From positions 42,997 through 106,996 of the forward strand of contig JAIQFS010000015.1 of assembly GCA_020073145.1 (NCBI GenBank): a stretch of DNA of 64,000 nt, read 5' to 3'. Source of the DNA: Terriglobia bacterium. GTDB taxonomy: Bacteria; Acidobacteriota; Terriglobia; Bryobacterales; Bryobacteraceae. Under the pieces are notes generated by a model that saw nothing but the letters and a program-made list of their open reading frames with translations, did no database searches and was not told the DNA's origin. The position numbers were made by a program, and so were the translations under genes. Below, piece by piece: positions 1 through 8,294 of this stretch (the stretch's first letter is position 1; each line of letters opens with the position of its first letter).

Positions 1-1
1 C

Positions 2-100
2 GCTTACCTGCTGGCCCCGCGCTATTATGCCCCACACTACTATGCTCCGCGTCACTATGCTCCCGGCCGCCATGAGCGGGGCCGCCGAGACCGCCGATAA
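2..100 (+). CDS. C-terminal end of a Tyr/Ala/Pro/His-rich protein (partial)
   Basis: The window opens inside an open frame that ends at TAA 98-100. The 32 visible residues contain three short repeats of the form (Y/H)YAP, followed by a basic tail rich in Arg and Gly. The matching DNA has three degenerate 15-base copies of a 'tactatgctccgc'-like unit, in phase with the codons, which supports a true coding frame. The start lies to the left of the window. Function unknown; such low-complexity tails occur on secreted or envelope proteins. Confidence is limited by the short length. Confidence 0.45.
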   Translation, partial: AYLLAPRYYAPHYYAPRHYAPGRHERGRRDRR

Positions 101-104
101 GCCG

Positions 105-122
105 CTGGGAATTCGATCCCAG
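105..122 (+). terminator. Weak hairpin after the partial gene
   Basis: A perfect 6-bp stem (CTGGGA / TCCCAG) with a 6-base loop sits 5 bases after the stop of the partial gene. There is no T run, so it is only a possible terminator. The rest of 123-302 shows no gene; a 9-mer ATCGTACGC occurs twice near 205-222. Confidence 0.25.
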
Positions 123-302
123 GGCAGGGGCTCAGGTCCACAGCCCGGCGCATCGGAAGACCTCTCGCGGGACGGCAAAATTCCAGTTGCACGAGATAAA
201 ACCGGAATCGTACGCAATCGTACGCCTCGAAGTTAACCGTCTTTTGCTAACCTTTTGTGGCTTGCTCAACTTGTGGGCGCAGCCAATAATAGCTTCCCAG
301 TG

Positions 303-324
303 ACAGCCAATCCGTATTGGCTGT
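303..324 (+). promoter_or_regulatory. 9-bp perfect hairpin just upstream of a ribosome binding site
   Basis: ACAGCCAAT and ATTGGCTGT form a perfect 9-bp inverted repeat around a 4-base CCGT loop. It ends 2 bases before the GGAGGTGGG Shine-Dalgarno region of the 79-aa gene at 339. It could be an operator, or an RNA hairpin affecting translation. No protein partner can be named from sequence. Confidence 0.4.
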
Positions 325-338
325 GCGGAGGTGGGAGC

Positions 339-578
339 ATGACACATAACGATGAGATGCGGGCTTATCTGGACTACCTGGTTAGCCATGAGCGCGATTG
401 TGCGCGCGAGAGTTGCCCGACCTGCCAATCCGCGCAGAACATCTACGAATCCGTCCGGGGCGTGATCTTCGCCGACGTGACCTACCCGGGAGTGGCGATC
501 ACGGCACGGCGGGGCGTCACCCAGGCCGCCAACGCGACCGGCAACGGACGCAGGGCGTCGGCCAAGAAAGCCGCCTGA
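339..578 (+). CDS. Small Cys-containing hypothetical protein (79 aa)
   Basis: The ATG at 339 is chosen over an upstream in-frame start at 255 because a GGAGG-type ribosome binding site lies 5-10 bases before it. The protein has an acidic N-terminus, a cluster HERDCARESCPTC (H-x3-C-x4-C-x2-C) that could bind a metal, and a basic Ala/Lys C-terminal tail. No membrane segment or signal peptide is seen. I do not recognise the family. A hairpin precedes it (303-324) and a terminator-like hairpin follows it (586-603), so it looks like a single-gene transcript. Its cysteine cluster may be a small zinc-binding or redox motif. Confidence 0.6.
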   Translation: MTHNDEMRAYLDYLVSHERDCARESCPTCQSAQNIYESVRGVIFADVTYPGVAITARRGVTQAANATGNGRRASAKKAA

Positions 579-585
579 CCGCAAG

Positions 586-603
586 CTGTCCGGTTACGGA
601 CAG
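586..603 (+). terminator. Terminator-like hairpin after the 79-aa gene
   Basis: CTGTCCG / CGGACAG forms a perfect 7-bp stem with a GTTA loop, followed by a TTCCTTCCC pyrimidine stretch. It lies 7 bases after the stop codon, in the right place for an intrinsic terminator. Confidence 0.5.
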
Positions 604-724
604 TTCCTTCCCACGAGCGGCCGGCCGGGCCGCCGCATCCACGCGCCTCCCTCTGAAAAACAACGGTTCCGCAGTGGCCGCGGACGTGCTGACAAGCTGA
701 ACTTCCGGCTTCACGAGGAGGGTC

Positions 725-3136
725 ATGCACAATACCGTCCTGGATCTCCGCTATGCGCTCCGCATGCTCTACCGCAAGCCGGGATTCGCGGCGGTAGCCG
801 TTCTGACGCTGGCAGTAGGAATCGGCGCCAATACCGCCGTCTTCACCGTGGTGAACGCAGCCCTGCTCCGTCCGCTGCCGTTTCCGGAGCCGGAACGGTT
901 GTACCTGGTGTCGTATCTGCCTCGTGACTTTCCGGTCGGGGTGGGGCCTGGACTCTTCGACCGCCATTACCTCGAGTTTCACCGCCAGGATCGTGTGTTT
1001 GAATCCCTGACCACCTACGGCACATCCACCGCCAGCCTGACGGGCGCCGGAGAACCGGTCCGGGTAACGGCAGCCAGCGTGACCGCGGACTTCTTTTCGG
1101 TTTTCCGCGCCCACCCGGCCCTGGGCAGGACCCTGGCTCCCGGTGAAGACCAACCCGGACACGACGCCGTAGCCATGCTCAGCGACCGGCTGTGGCGCAG
1201 CCATTTCGGCGCCGACACGCATGTTCTGGGCCGGACCATCAAAATAGATGGCATTGCTCGGACGGTGATCGGGGTCATGCCGCCTGCGATGCAGTTTCCC
1301 GGCGCCGAGCTGTGGATTCCGCTGGAGGTCCGCGCCAACCCGCACACCACCATGACGCGAACGGTGGTTGGCCGGTTGAAGCCCGGAATCACCCAGACCC
1401 AGGCTCGCGGCGAACTGGAAGCTCTCCGGTCGAGATGGACGACGTTTCCGGGCATGCAGACAGCCGACATGAGGGCCGAGGTTCTTCCCATGCGCGAGCT
1501 TTTCGTCGCTGGCTTTCGAAAGTCGCTGTGGATCTTCGCGGGAGCGGTGGGATTCGTACTGCTGATCGCCTGTGCCAACGTGGCGAACCTGTTTCTGACC
1601 CGAGCCGTCGGCCGCCAACAGGAGACCACTCTGCGCAGCGCGCTGGGGGCCAGCCGATGGCGTCTGATCCGTCAGTTGCTGGCCGAGAGCGCGCTGGTTT
1701 CGCTGATCGGCGGGGCCGTTGGAGTCCTGCTGGCCTGGTGGGGCGTACCAGCGTTGCTCGCTCTTGCGCCCGAGGGCGTCATTCCGCGCGCCGACGCTTT
1801 GCATATCGATGGTCTGGTGCTGGCCTTCACCCTGGGCATCTCGGTACTGACGGGGATCGGGTTCGGCCTGGCGCCGGCCCTCCGCGCCACCAGCCGGGAG
1901 CTGCGGGATTCGCTCAGTCAGTCGGGCCGCACTCTCACGGGCCGGCACGACTGGTTGCGCGGCGCGCTGGTGGTGTCGGAGATCGCGCTGGCCCTGGTCC
2001 TGGTCACCGGCGCGGGGCTGCTGGTGAAAAGCTTCCTGCGAATGCGCTCGGTCGACCCCGGGTTCCGAACCGAGAACCTTCTCCTGGTCACGCTCGAAGC
2101 GCCCCACGCCCAGCACCTCGATGCCGGGCGGGCGCGAGCGCTGTTCCGGCAATTCGGGGAGCGGCTGTCGAGACTGGCGGGGGTCCGCGCCGTGGGCGCC
2201 GCCAGCTTCCCACCGATCGCCGGCCGATGGATTCGCGGCGACTTCCAGGTCGAAGGCGGCCGGCGTCTTCCACCCGGGTTTGACGCCTTCAAGCCGGTGG
2301 TGACACCGGGCTACTTTCGAGCCATGGGGATCCGGTTGGTGCGCGGCCGCGACTTCACCGACCGCGACGACGCCTCGGCTGCCGGCGTCGTCATCGTCAG
2401 CCGTTCGGTAGCGCGCCAAGCCTGGCCCGCAGAAGATCCCCTTGGCAAACGGATCTCCAATAACGACCATCCTTCCCCTCGGGATAGGCTGACCGTCGTC
2501 GGCATCGTGGACGATGTCGTGCAGGTGGACGTGACCCAACCGCTGACGCCCGCCATCTATCAGACGTATCTGCAGGCCGGGGACCCCGATGCACTGGCCC
2601 GGATGACTTATGCGCTGCGCACGGCCGGAAACCCCGCGGCTCTCGCCAGCGGAGTGCGAGGCGCGCTTCGCGAGATCGATCCCGATCAGCCTGCTTCGAT
2701 GATCGCCAGCATGGCGGACCTGATCCGCGGCACTCAAGCGGGGCCTCTGTTCCAGATGCGTCTGCTGGGAACATTCTCGCTGATGGCTCTGGTGCTGGCG
2801 GCCGTCGGGATCTATGGAGTGCTGGCGTACTCGGTCACGGAACGAACCCGGGAAATCGGCATTCGCATCGCTCTGGGCGCGGAACGCGGCGCCGTGCTGG
2901 GCCTGGTCATGCGGCAGACGCTAACGCTCGCAGCGGCAGGCGTGGCCATCGGCGCAGCCGGCGCGCTGGCCGCGACGCGCGTGTTGGCGGCCTATCTGTT
3001 CGATGTCAAACCAACCGACCCCGGCACGTTGATCGCGGTGATTGCGCTGCTCACGACGGTCGCGATCTGCGCGGCGTGGATTCCGGCGCGCCGCGCCACG
3101 CGCATCGATCCGACGGCGGCCTTGCGCTACGAATAA
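725..3136 (+). CDS. ADOP-family MacB/FtsX-like ABC transporter permease
   Basis: An 803-aa inner-membrane permease. After a short N-terminus (LRYALRMLYRKPGFA) comes the first transmembrane helix (about residues 22-45), then a MacB periplasmic core domain. An FtsX-type three-helix block lies around 265-380. A second TM/periplasmic core/FtsX set runs from about 415 to the end. This duplicated MacB_PCD-FtsX layout, together with an 'LRYALRxLxRxPGF' opening, is the signature of the Acidobacteria-expanded ADOP permeases. The start has a strong GAGGAGGG site. No ATP-binding subunit is adjacent, which is common for orphan ADOP genes. The substrate is unknown; related MacB proteins are mechanotransmitters for peptides or drugs rather than classic import channels. 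Confidence 0.9.
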   Translation: MHNTVLDLRYALRMLYRKPGFAAVAVLTLAVGIGANTAVFTVVNAALLRPLPFPEPERLYLVSYLPRDFPVGVGPGLFDRHYLEFHRQDRVFESLTTYGTSTASLTGAGEPVRVTAASVTADFFSVFRAHPALGRTLAPGEDQPGHDAVAMLSDRLWRSHFGADTHVLGRTIKIDGIARTVIGVMPPAMQFPGAELWIPLEVRANPHTTMTRTVVGRLKPGITQTQARGELEALRSRWTTFPGMQTADMRAEVLPMRELFVAGFRKSLWIFAGAVGFVLLIACANVANLFLTRAVGRQQETTLRSALGASRWRLIRQLLAESALVSLIGGAVGVLLAWWGVPALLALAPEGVIPRADALHIDGLVLAFTLGISVLTGIGFGLAPALRATSRELRDSLSQSGRTLTGRHDWLRGALVVSEIALALVLVTGAGLLVKSFLRMRSVDPGFRTENLLLVTLEAPHAQHLDAGRARALFRQFGERLSRLAGVRAVGAASFPPIAGRWIRGDFQVEGGRRLPPGFDAFKPVVTPGYFRAMGIRLVRGRDFTDRDDASAAGVVIVSRSVARQAWPAEDPLGKRISNNDHPSPRDRLTVVGIVDDVVQVDVTQPLTPAIYQTYLQAGDPDALARMTYALRTAGNPAALASGVRGALREIDPDQPASMIASMADLIRGTQAGPLFQMRLLGTFSLMALVLAAVGIYGVLAYSVTERTREIGIRIALGAERGAVLGLVMRQTLTLAAAGVAIGAAGALAATRVLAAYLFDVKPTDPGTLIAVIALLTTVAICAAWIPARRATRIDPTAALRYE

Positions 3137-3278
3137 ACAAAAGCGAAGCGACCGGCGCTGGGCTGTTCGAGGTCAGCGGCGAAAACACTTCACGACGACG
3201 CGCCGGACTGCGAAAATCACGTTGGTGATTTCACATCGATAACCTTCGTCGTATGCTGCATCGCGTTACTATGAAAGC

Positions 3279-4310
3279 ATGGAGATGGCGGCCGCAGCAG
3301 AGCCGACATGGTACTCGCTGAAGGATGAGGAGTTACTCAAGCTTCGTATCTGCGACCTAGGCGTGAAGATTGAAGGAAGCGAACTCGAGGCGCGGGTCGG
3401 ACAGGTGAACAACGAACTGGCTGCGCGCGGAGTGAATTTGCGTCCCGACTGCTACCTGGGAGATGAATGGTTTTCTCCGGCGGGCGTCCCTGCCATCGCC
3501 ATGCCGTTTTATCTCGCTCATCCACGGCTCAAATCGCTCGAGACGCATCAGATGATGGAGGTCGAAGGCGGCACGCCGGAATGGTGCCTCATGCTGCTGC
3601 GGCATGAGTGCGGCCACGCCATCGATCACGCCTACGACTTCTCTTCCCGGGGCGAATGGCAGGCGGTCTTTGGCAGTCCAGCTACCGAGTACGCGCCGGA
3701 CACATACCGGCCGCGCCCCTACAGCCGGAGCTTCGTGCAGCACTTGCCGAACTGGTACGCGCAAGCACATCCCGACGAGGACTTCGCCGAAACCTTCGCG
3801 GTCTGGCTGGCCAGCGATCCCGAAGCGTGGCGGCAGCACTACCAGGGATGGAAGGCGCTGGAGAAGCTGGAATTCGTTCACAGCCTGATGCAGGAGGCCG
3901 CAAAGACCCCCCCGGCGGCCAAACGCAAGCGGCGGATCTCCGAAGCGAGCAAACTGCGCAAGACGCTGGATCGCTATTACGCCGCGCGGCGCAAACTCTA
4001 CGCCGAAGATTTCCCGGATTTCTACGATGCGGATCTGCGCGCCATGTTCCAGAACGGGGCGCCGGGAGCCGAGACGGCCGCGAAGGTCATGCGCCGGAAC
4101 CGCGCCGCGCTGGTGGAATCAATCGTGCAATGGACGGGGCAGCGCAAGTACACGGTGAGCATGCTCGTGCGCAAGCTCATTCTGCGATGCCAGGAACTAA
4201 AACTGACGGCGCCGCAGGACCCGGTGCGGCTGCATTTCGAACTGGCTGCCTACCTGGCGGCGCTGGTCACCAACCATATGTACACAGGAAGATTCAAGAG
4301 GTCGGTCTAA
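3279..4310 (+). CDS. Putative zinc metallopeptidase (HExxH)
   Basis: A 343-aa protein with a gluzincin-like zinc motif HECGH at residues 109-113 and a downstream acidic segment DEDFAETFAVWL (about 166-177). That segment can supply the third ligand, as in the 'E(D)xxAE' site of related putative zinc-binding peptidases. The C-terminal ~150 residues are helical and basic (KRKRRISEASKLRK) and unassigned. No signal peptide is seen, so it is probably cytoplasmic. The stop is 2 bases before the ATG of an ATP-grasp ligase, so the two are co-translated. A peptidase paired with a peptide-bond-forming ligase suggests processing or remodelling of a small peptide or amino-acid conjugate. Substrate unknown. 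Confidence 0.7.
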   Translation: MEMAAAAEPTWYSLKDEELLKLRICDLGVKIEGSELEARVGQVNNELAARGVNLRPDCYLGDEWFSPAGVPAIAMPFYLAHPRLKSLETHQMMEVEGGTPEWCLMLLRHECGHAIDHAYDFSSRGEWQAVFGSPATEYAPDTYRPRPYSRSFVQHLPNWYAQAHPDEDFAETFAVWLASDPEAWRQHYQGWKALEKLEFVHSLMQEAAKTPPAAKRKRRISEASKLRKTLDRYYAARRKLYAEDFPDFYDADLRAMFQNGAPGAETAAKVMRRNRAALVESIVQWTGQRKYTVSMLVRKLILRCQELKLTAPQDPVRLHFELAAYLAALVTNHMYTGRFKRSV

Positions 4311-4312
4311 GC

Positions 4313-5311
4313 ATGAAGATTCTGGTACTGTTCGATGTGGCGCATCCGGCAGACCCGAACGAAACGTTTTCGGCGGAGGCGCTGAAGGAAGAGGACAAAC
4401 CAACCGAAGCCGACGTCCTCGAGGCTCTGCGGCGGCTCGGGCATGAAGTGGAAACCCTGGCCGTCTTCGATGACGTCATCGGCACCGTCGAGAAGCTCAA
4501 GGCATTCGCGCCGGACATCGTCTTCAACCTGTCGGAGTCCTTCTATCACGACCGCGCTCACGAGCCTAACATTACCGCGCTTCTGGATCTGCTCAAGGTG
4601 AAGTACACCGGGTCGGGCTCCGACGCGCTGCTGCTGTGCAAAGACAAGGCGCTGGCGAAGAAGGTGCTGGCCTATCACCACGTGAAGCTGCCGCACTTCG
4701 TGGTTTCCCATCGGGCTCATCCCTTGCGCCGGCTGCGGCGCTTCACCTACCCGGCGTTCGTCAAGCCGGTGTGCGAAGACGCCTCCGACGGCATCTGCCG
4801 CGCCTCGTTTGCCAAGGACGAAAAGGAAGCCATCGAGCGCGCGCGCTTTATTCATCAGAAGTTCAACTGCGACGCCCTGATCGAGGAGTATATCGAAGGC
4901 CGCGAGCTTTATTTGAGCGTGCTGGGAAATCACCGGCTCACCGTTTTTCCGCCGCGCGAAATCTTCTTCGGCCAGGTTCCGGAGGATGTTCCCAAGTTCG
5001 CCACCTTCCACGCCAAATGGAATGATTCGTACCGTGAGAAATGGGGCATCACCAACGGCCCGGCCAAGCCGCTGCCGGAGGGTCTGCAGGATGACCTGAC
5101 GGAACTGGCCCGCAAAGTCTACCGGCTGCTGAAGATTCGCGGGTTCGGACGCATTGACGTGCGGCTCACGCCTAAAGAAGAGGTGTACGTCATTGAAGCC
5201 AATCCCAACCCTTGTCTGGCGCACGACGAGGACTTCGCCCAGTCGGCCTGCATGGCGGGTATGAATTACGACTCGTTGGTGCAGGAAATCCTAAACACGG
5301 CAGTTGCGTGA
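4313..5311 (+). CDS. D-Ala-D-Ala ligase-like ATP-grasp protein
   Basis: A 332-aa ATP-grasp enzyme. The N-terminal alpha/beta domain (MKILVLFDVAHP) is followed by the ATP-grasp core from about residue 115 (KDKALAKKVL). Key parts are a phosphate-binding loop region near FVKPVCEDASDG, the hinge IEEYIEGRELYLSVLG, and the metal-binding end RIDVRL...VIEANPNPCL. The last matches the 'D-R...E-x-N' Mg site of the D-alanine ligase family. It ligates a carboxylate to an amine using ATP; substrates are unknown. It sits 2 bases after the metallopeptidase stop and overlaps the acylphosphatase start by 4 bases (GTGA). It is unlikely to be the housekeeping Ddl because the operon contains no cell-wall genes. 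Confidence 0.8.
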   Translation: MKILVLFDVAHPADPNETFSAEALKEEDKPTEADVLEALRRLGHEVETLAVFDDVIGTVEKLKAFAPDIVFNLSESFYHDRAHEPNITALLDLLKVKYTGSGSDALLLCKDKALAKKVLAYHHVKLPHFVVSHRAHPLRRLRRFTYPAFVKPVCEDASDGICRASFAKDEKEAIERARFIHQKFNCDALIEEYIEGRELYLSVLGNHRLTVFPPREIFFGQVPEDVPKFATFHAKWNDSYREKWGITNGPAKPLPEGLQDDLTELARKVYRLLKIRGFGRIDVRLTPKEEVYVIEANPNPCLAHDEDFAQSACMAGMNYDSLVQEILNTAVA

Positions 5312-5601
5312 GTGGCAAAGCAGCGAACCCGCGGAGCGCCCGGCGCTGGCTGGTTCGCGGCCGCGTTCAAGGTGTAGGCTTCCGCTATTTTGCGCAACGC
5401 GCCGCGGTAGAACTCGGGCTCACGGGGTACGTCCGCAACCTCGATGACGGCCGCGTCGAAGTCTACGCGGTGGGTCCCGAGGACAAACTCTCCGAGTTCG
5501 CCGGCCGGCTGCATCGCGGCCCGCGCTGTGCCGAGGTCCATGGAGTGGACGAGCAAGAGTCTGAACTGCGACTGTACGGCTCGTTTGAGATCGAACCGTA
5601 G
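5308..5601 (+). CDS. acyP: Acylphosphatase
   Basis: A 97-aa protein with both family signatures: VRGRVQGVGFR, containing the catalytic Arg and phosphate loop, and GYVRNLDDGRVEV, containing the catalytic Asn. It hydrolyses the carboxyl-phosphate bond of acyl phosphates. I place the start at GTG 5308, which overlaps the ATP-grasp stop (GTGA). The longer frame beginning at 5212 lies inside the ligase gene and adds no homologous sequence. Because ATP-grasp enzymes work through acyl-phosphate intermediates, linkage to the ligase may be functional, though acyP genes also travel in unrelated operons. Confidence 0.88.
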   Translation: MSGKAANPRSARRWLVRGRVQGVGFRYFAQRAAVELGLTGYVRNLDDGRVEVYAVGPEDKLSEFAGRLHRGPRCAEVHGVDEQESELRLYGSFEIEP

Positions 5602-5663
5602 CTCGAAATCCGGCGATTCTCTCTCCGTTGCGCCGGAAACCGGAAATCTAATAGAATTCAAAG

Positions 5664-6719
5664 ATGATTCATTGTCGGACCCTGCTGCTACTCGCCGCGT
5701 GCGTGCCGGTATTTGGGCAACAATACACCATCTCGACGATCGCGGGCGCCAGCTTTCCGACGAGCGTGGCCGTGGACTCGGCAGGCAATGTTTATTTCGG
5801 AGACTGGTACGGCATCAAAAAGATATGGCCGGGAGGGGGCGTGACCACCGTGGCGGGGCAGTTTGGAATGCCCATCGGTCTGGCGATCAGTCCCTCGGGA
5901 ATTCTCTATTTTGCTGATGAAAACAGCAATCTCGTTGGGCAAGTCAATCTATCGAGCGGGATCGTCAGCACGGTCGCCGGAACAGGCGCGGGTGTGGATA
6001 GTGGCGATGGAGGATTGGCGGTCTCGGCGGGGGTCAGAATGCCCTCGGGGGTCGCGCTGGACGCTGCTGGCAACCTCTATTTCGGCAGTAGTTGGTCGCG
6101 GATTCGAGAAGTCGACGCGCGCACCGGCATGATCAGAACCATTGCGGGTCAATTTGCCAACGGTTACACCGGTGACGGTGGACCGGCCCTCGGCGCGCGA
6201 TTCTGGGATCCCATACCCTCGGCGGTCAGTCGCAACGGAGACCTCTATATTGCCGACTTCCAGAACTCCCGGATTCGCAAGATGTCGTTGCAGACGGGAA
6301 TCGTGACGACCGTCGTTGGATCCGGCGACTGCCCGATCGCACCGGGGCCGTTTCGGATCACGGTTTGCCGCGGCGCCTACGACGGCGATGCTGGACCCGG
6401 CACGAATGCGTCCCTGAACTATGCCGAAGGGGTGGCATTGGACGACAGCGGGAACCTGTACATCGCGGATACCATCAATCACCGGATCCGGCGGCTTGAC
6501 GCGAAGACGGGCCTCATCTACACCATTGCTGGAAATGGGGTCCGCGGGTACTTCGGCGACGGAGGGCCCGCTCTGGCCGCGGAAATCAGTACCCCAGCCG
6601 GCATCGCGGTAGACAGTTCGGGCCGAGTCTACATCGCCGACGAGGGCAACAACTGCATTCGAATGCTGACGCCCGTTGCCACACAATCGGATGAACTGAG
6701 AGAGCCACACTCCCGCTGA
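5664..6719 (+). CDS. Secreted NHL-repeat beta-propeller protein
   Basis: A 351-aa protein with a clear signal peptide (MIHCRTLLLLAACVPVFGQ). It carries five or six NHL-type blades with recurring patterns 'G(I/V)A(V/L)D..GN.Y(F/I)AD' and 'I(R/K)..(D/S)..TG.I.T(V/I)AG.G..G..GDGGPA'. These blades form a six-bladed beta-propeller used for protein or ligand binding in the periplasm or outside the cell. Acidobacteria carry many such genes, often with extra C-terminal Ig-like domains, which are absent here. It stands alone between acyP and apt. Ligand unknown. Confidence 0.85.
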   Translation: MIHCRTLLLLAACVPVFGQQYTISTIAGASFPTSVAVDSAGNVYFGDWYGIKKIWPGGGVTTVAGQFGMPIGLAISPSGILYFADENSNLVGQVNLSSGIVSTVAGTGAGVDSGDGGLAVSAGVRMPSGVALDAAGNLYFGSSWSRIREVDARTGMIRTIAGQFANGYTGDGGPALGARFWDPIPSAVSRNGDLYIADFQNSRIRKMSLQTGIVTTVVGSGDCPIAPGPFRITVCRGAYDGDAGPGTNASLNYAEGVALDDSGNLYIADTINHRIRRLDAKTGLIYTIAGNGVRGYFGDGGPALAAEISTPAGIAVDSSGRVYIADEGNNCIRMLTPVATQSDELREPHSR

Positions 6720-6825
6720 GTCCTTCAGGCTGAGCGCCGATTTCGGCCGCCTTCGCACTACGCCCGCGTAACTGCAAATCCTGTCCTGCCGCGCCAGAGT
6801 TCGCTACAATCCCCCTTGGAGTCTC

Positions 6826-7347
6826 ATGGACGATTTGAAGAAGCTGATCCGCGAGGTGCCCGACTTTCCCAAGCCCGGCATCCTTTTTTATGACATCACC
6901 ACCTTGATCAAAGACGCACAGGGGTTCCGCGGCGTCATCGATGGACTGAAGAACCACTACCAGGGCGCGCACGTGGACACCGTGCTCGGAATCGAGGCCC
7001 GCGGATTCATCTTCGCGCCGGCCTTGGCGTATGCCTTGGGCGCGGGGTTCGTGCCGGTGCGCAAGCCCAACAAGCTGCCGGCCGAGCGCGTCAGCGTGAG
7101 CTACGCGCTGGAGTACGGCACCGACAGCCTGGAGATGCACAAAGACGCCGTAGGCCACGGCCAGCGCGTTCTGATTGTCGATGACCTCCTGGCCACGGGC
7201 GGCACGGCGGCGGCCGCGGCGCGCATGGTGACGGAAGTGGGCGGGATCGTGTCCGGCATCGGCTTCGTGGTTGAGTTGACCTTCTTGAATGGACGCCAGC
7301 GGCTCCCCGGCCAGGACGTCTTTTCGCTGCTCCAGTACGACAAATGA
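6826..7347 (+). CDS. apt: Adenine phosphoribosyltransferase
   Basis: A 173-aa type I phosphoribosyltransferase. It begins with the APT hallmark [18 protein letters not shown], then [14 protein letters not shown], and carries the PRPP-binding loop [17 protein letters not shown] near residue 120. It makes AMP from adenine and PRPP in purine salvage. The stop overlaps the ispE start (ATGA), and ispE in turn overlaps prs, which makes PRPP. The three genes are therefore probably one translationally coupled transcript, with producer and user of PRPP in the same unit. A TACAAT hexamer at 6805-6810 could be its -10 box. Confidence 0.96.
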   Translation: MDDLKKLIREVPDFPKPGILFYDITTLIKDAQGFRGVIDGLKNHYQGAHVDTVLGIEARGFIFAPALAYALGAGFVPVRKPNKLPAERVSVSYALEYGTDSLEMHKDAVGHGQRVLIVDDLLATGGTAAAAARMVTEVGGIVSGIGFVVELTFLNGRQRLPGQDVFSLLQYDK

Positions 7348-8294
7348 GACACCGTGCCCCGGCGACCCGGCGGGCGCGCGTGCGGGCGCTGGCCAAGATC
7401 AACCTTGACCTGCGCGTGCTCGGCAAGCGGCCGGATGGCTATCACGAACTGCGCACGATTTTTCAGACCATCTCGCTGGCAGACACACTGGATCTTGCCT
7501 TCACGCCGGCGCGCGAGACTTCGATCGAGATCGGCGACGCGCTCCAGATTCCTGACAATTTGGCAGCGCGGGCGGCCCGGTTGGCGTTGGATGCCATGCA
7601 GGCTACGGGAAAGATCGAGATGCGTCTCACCAAGCGCATTCCGATGGGCGCCGGCCTCGGCGGCGGATCAAGCGACGCCGCGGCGGTGCTCCTGGCATTG
7701 CCAGTCCTGACCGGGCACGTCCTCCCGTTGCCGCAGCTGAGTGCGTTGGCGGCCGAACTGGGTAGCGATGTCACCTTCTTTCTGCTGGGTGGAGCAGCCG
7801 CCGGCATCGGGCGCGGCAACGAGATCTTTCCCCTGCCCGACGGGCCGGCGCGCCGGGGAGTGCTGGTGGCTCCGGGCATCCATGTTTCCACGGCTGAGGC
7901 CTACCGGCTCCTGAGCCCTAGTTTGACAACCGAATCACAACAAAATAAAATGTTTAGTTTCTCCTCTCAGGTTTGGGCCGGGGGTGTGGCCGAAGCCGGT
8001 TGTAACGATTTTGAAGCCGTTGTGTTCCGGCAGCATCCCGGTTTGGCCGCAATCAAGAAACGGCTGGAGCGGGCGGGTGCGTCTCCGGCCTTGATGAGCG
8101 GCAGCGGTTCGGCAGTATTTGGGTTGTTTCGGACGGGCGACGGCGTTTCCCGCGCCCTGGCTGCGTTGGAAAGGGAAAGCACCTTTCGGATTTCGCTGGT
8201 TAGCCGCGCGCGCTACCGGAGTTTTTGGTGGCATGCGCTCAAGGAACATATCGCTCGAAAAATATGGCCTCCCCAAAGCCGATACGCGCCATGA
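7344..8294 (+). CDS. ispE: 4-diphosphocytidyl-2-C-methyl-D-erythritol kinase
   Basis: A 316-aa GHMP kinase of the non-mevalonate isoprenoid pathway. It phosphorylates the 2-hydroxyl of CDP-methylerythritol. Visible signatures are [20 protein letters not shown] at the N-terminus, the ATP loop [20 protein letters not shown] (about 94-113), and the GHMP C-terminal loop [16 protein letters not shown]. The short AT-rich stretch at 7921-7965 encodes a surface segment ([14 protein letters not shown]) at a place where family members vary. The start ATG overlaps the apt stop and its own stop overlaps prs. The C-terminal ~30 residues are slightly longer than usual. Confidence 0.95.
   Translation: MRHRAPATRRARVRALAKINLDLRVLGKRPDGYHELRTIFQTISLADTLDLAFTPARETSIEIGDALQIPDNLAARAARLALDAMQATGKIEMRLTKRIPMGAGLGGGSSDAAAVLLALPVLTGHVLPLPQLSALAAELGSDVTFFLLGGAAAGIGRGNEIFPLPDGPARRGVLVAPGIHVSTAEAYRLLSPSLTTESQQNKMFSFSSQVWAGGVAEAGCNDFEAVVFRQHPGLAAIKKRLERAGASPALMSGSGSAVFGLFRTGDGVSRALAALERESTFRISLVSRARYRSFWWHALKEHIARKIWPPQSRYAP

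Noticed and set aside
482..2737. Long minus-strand open frame (751 aa) opposite the permease
   Set aside because: Composition is that of a GC-rich antisense shadow (Arg/Gly/Gln runs), with no motifs or ribosome site; the plus-strand permease is a clear family member.
7921..7975. AT-rich patch in ispE considered as an insertion
   Set aside because: It stays in frame and encodes a segment that fits the variable region of IspE; no repeat or duplication borders it.
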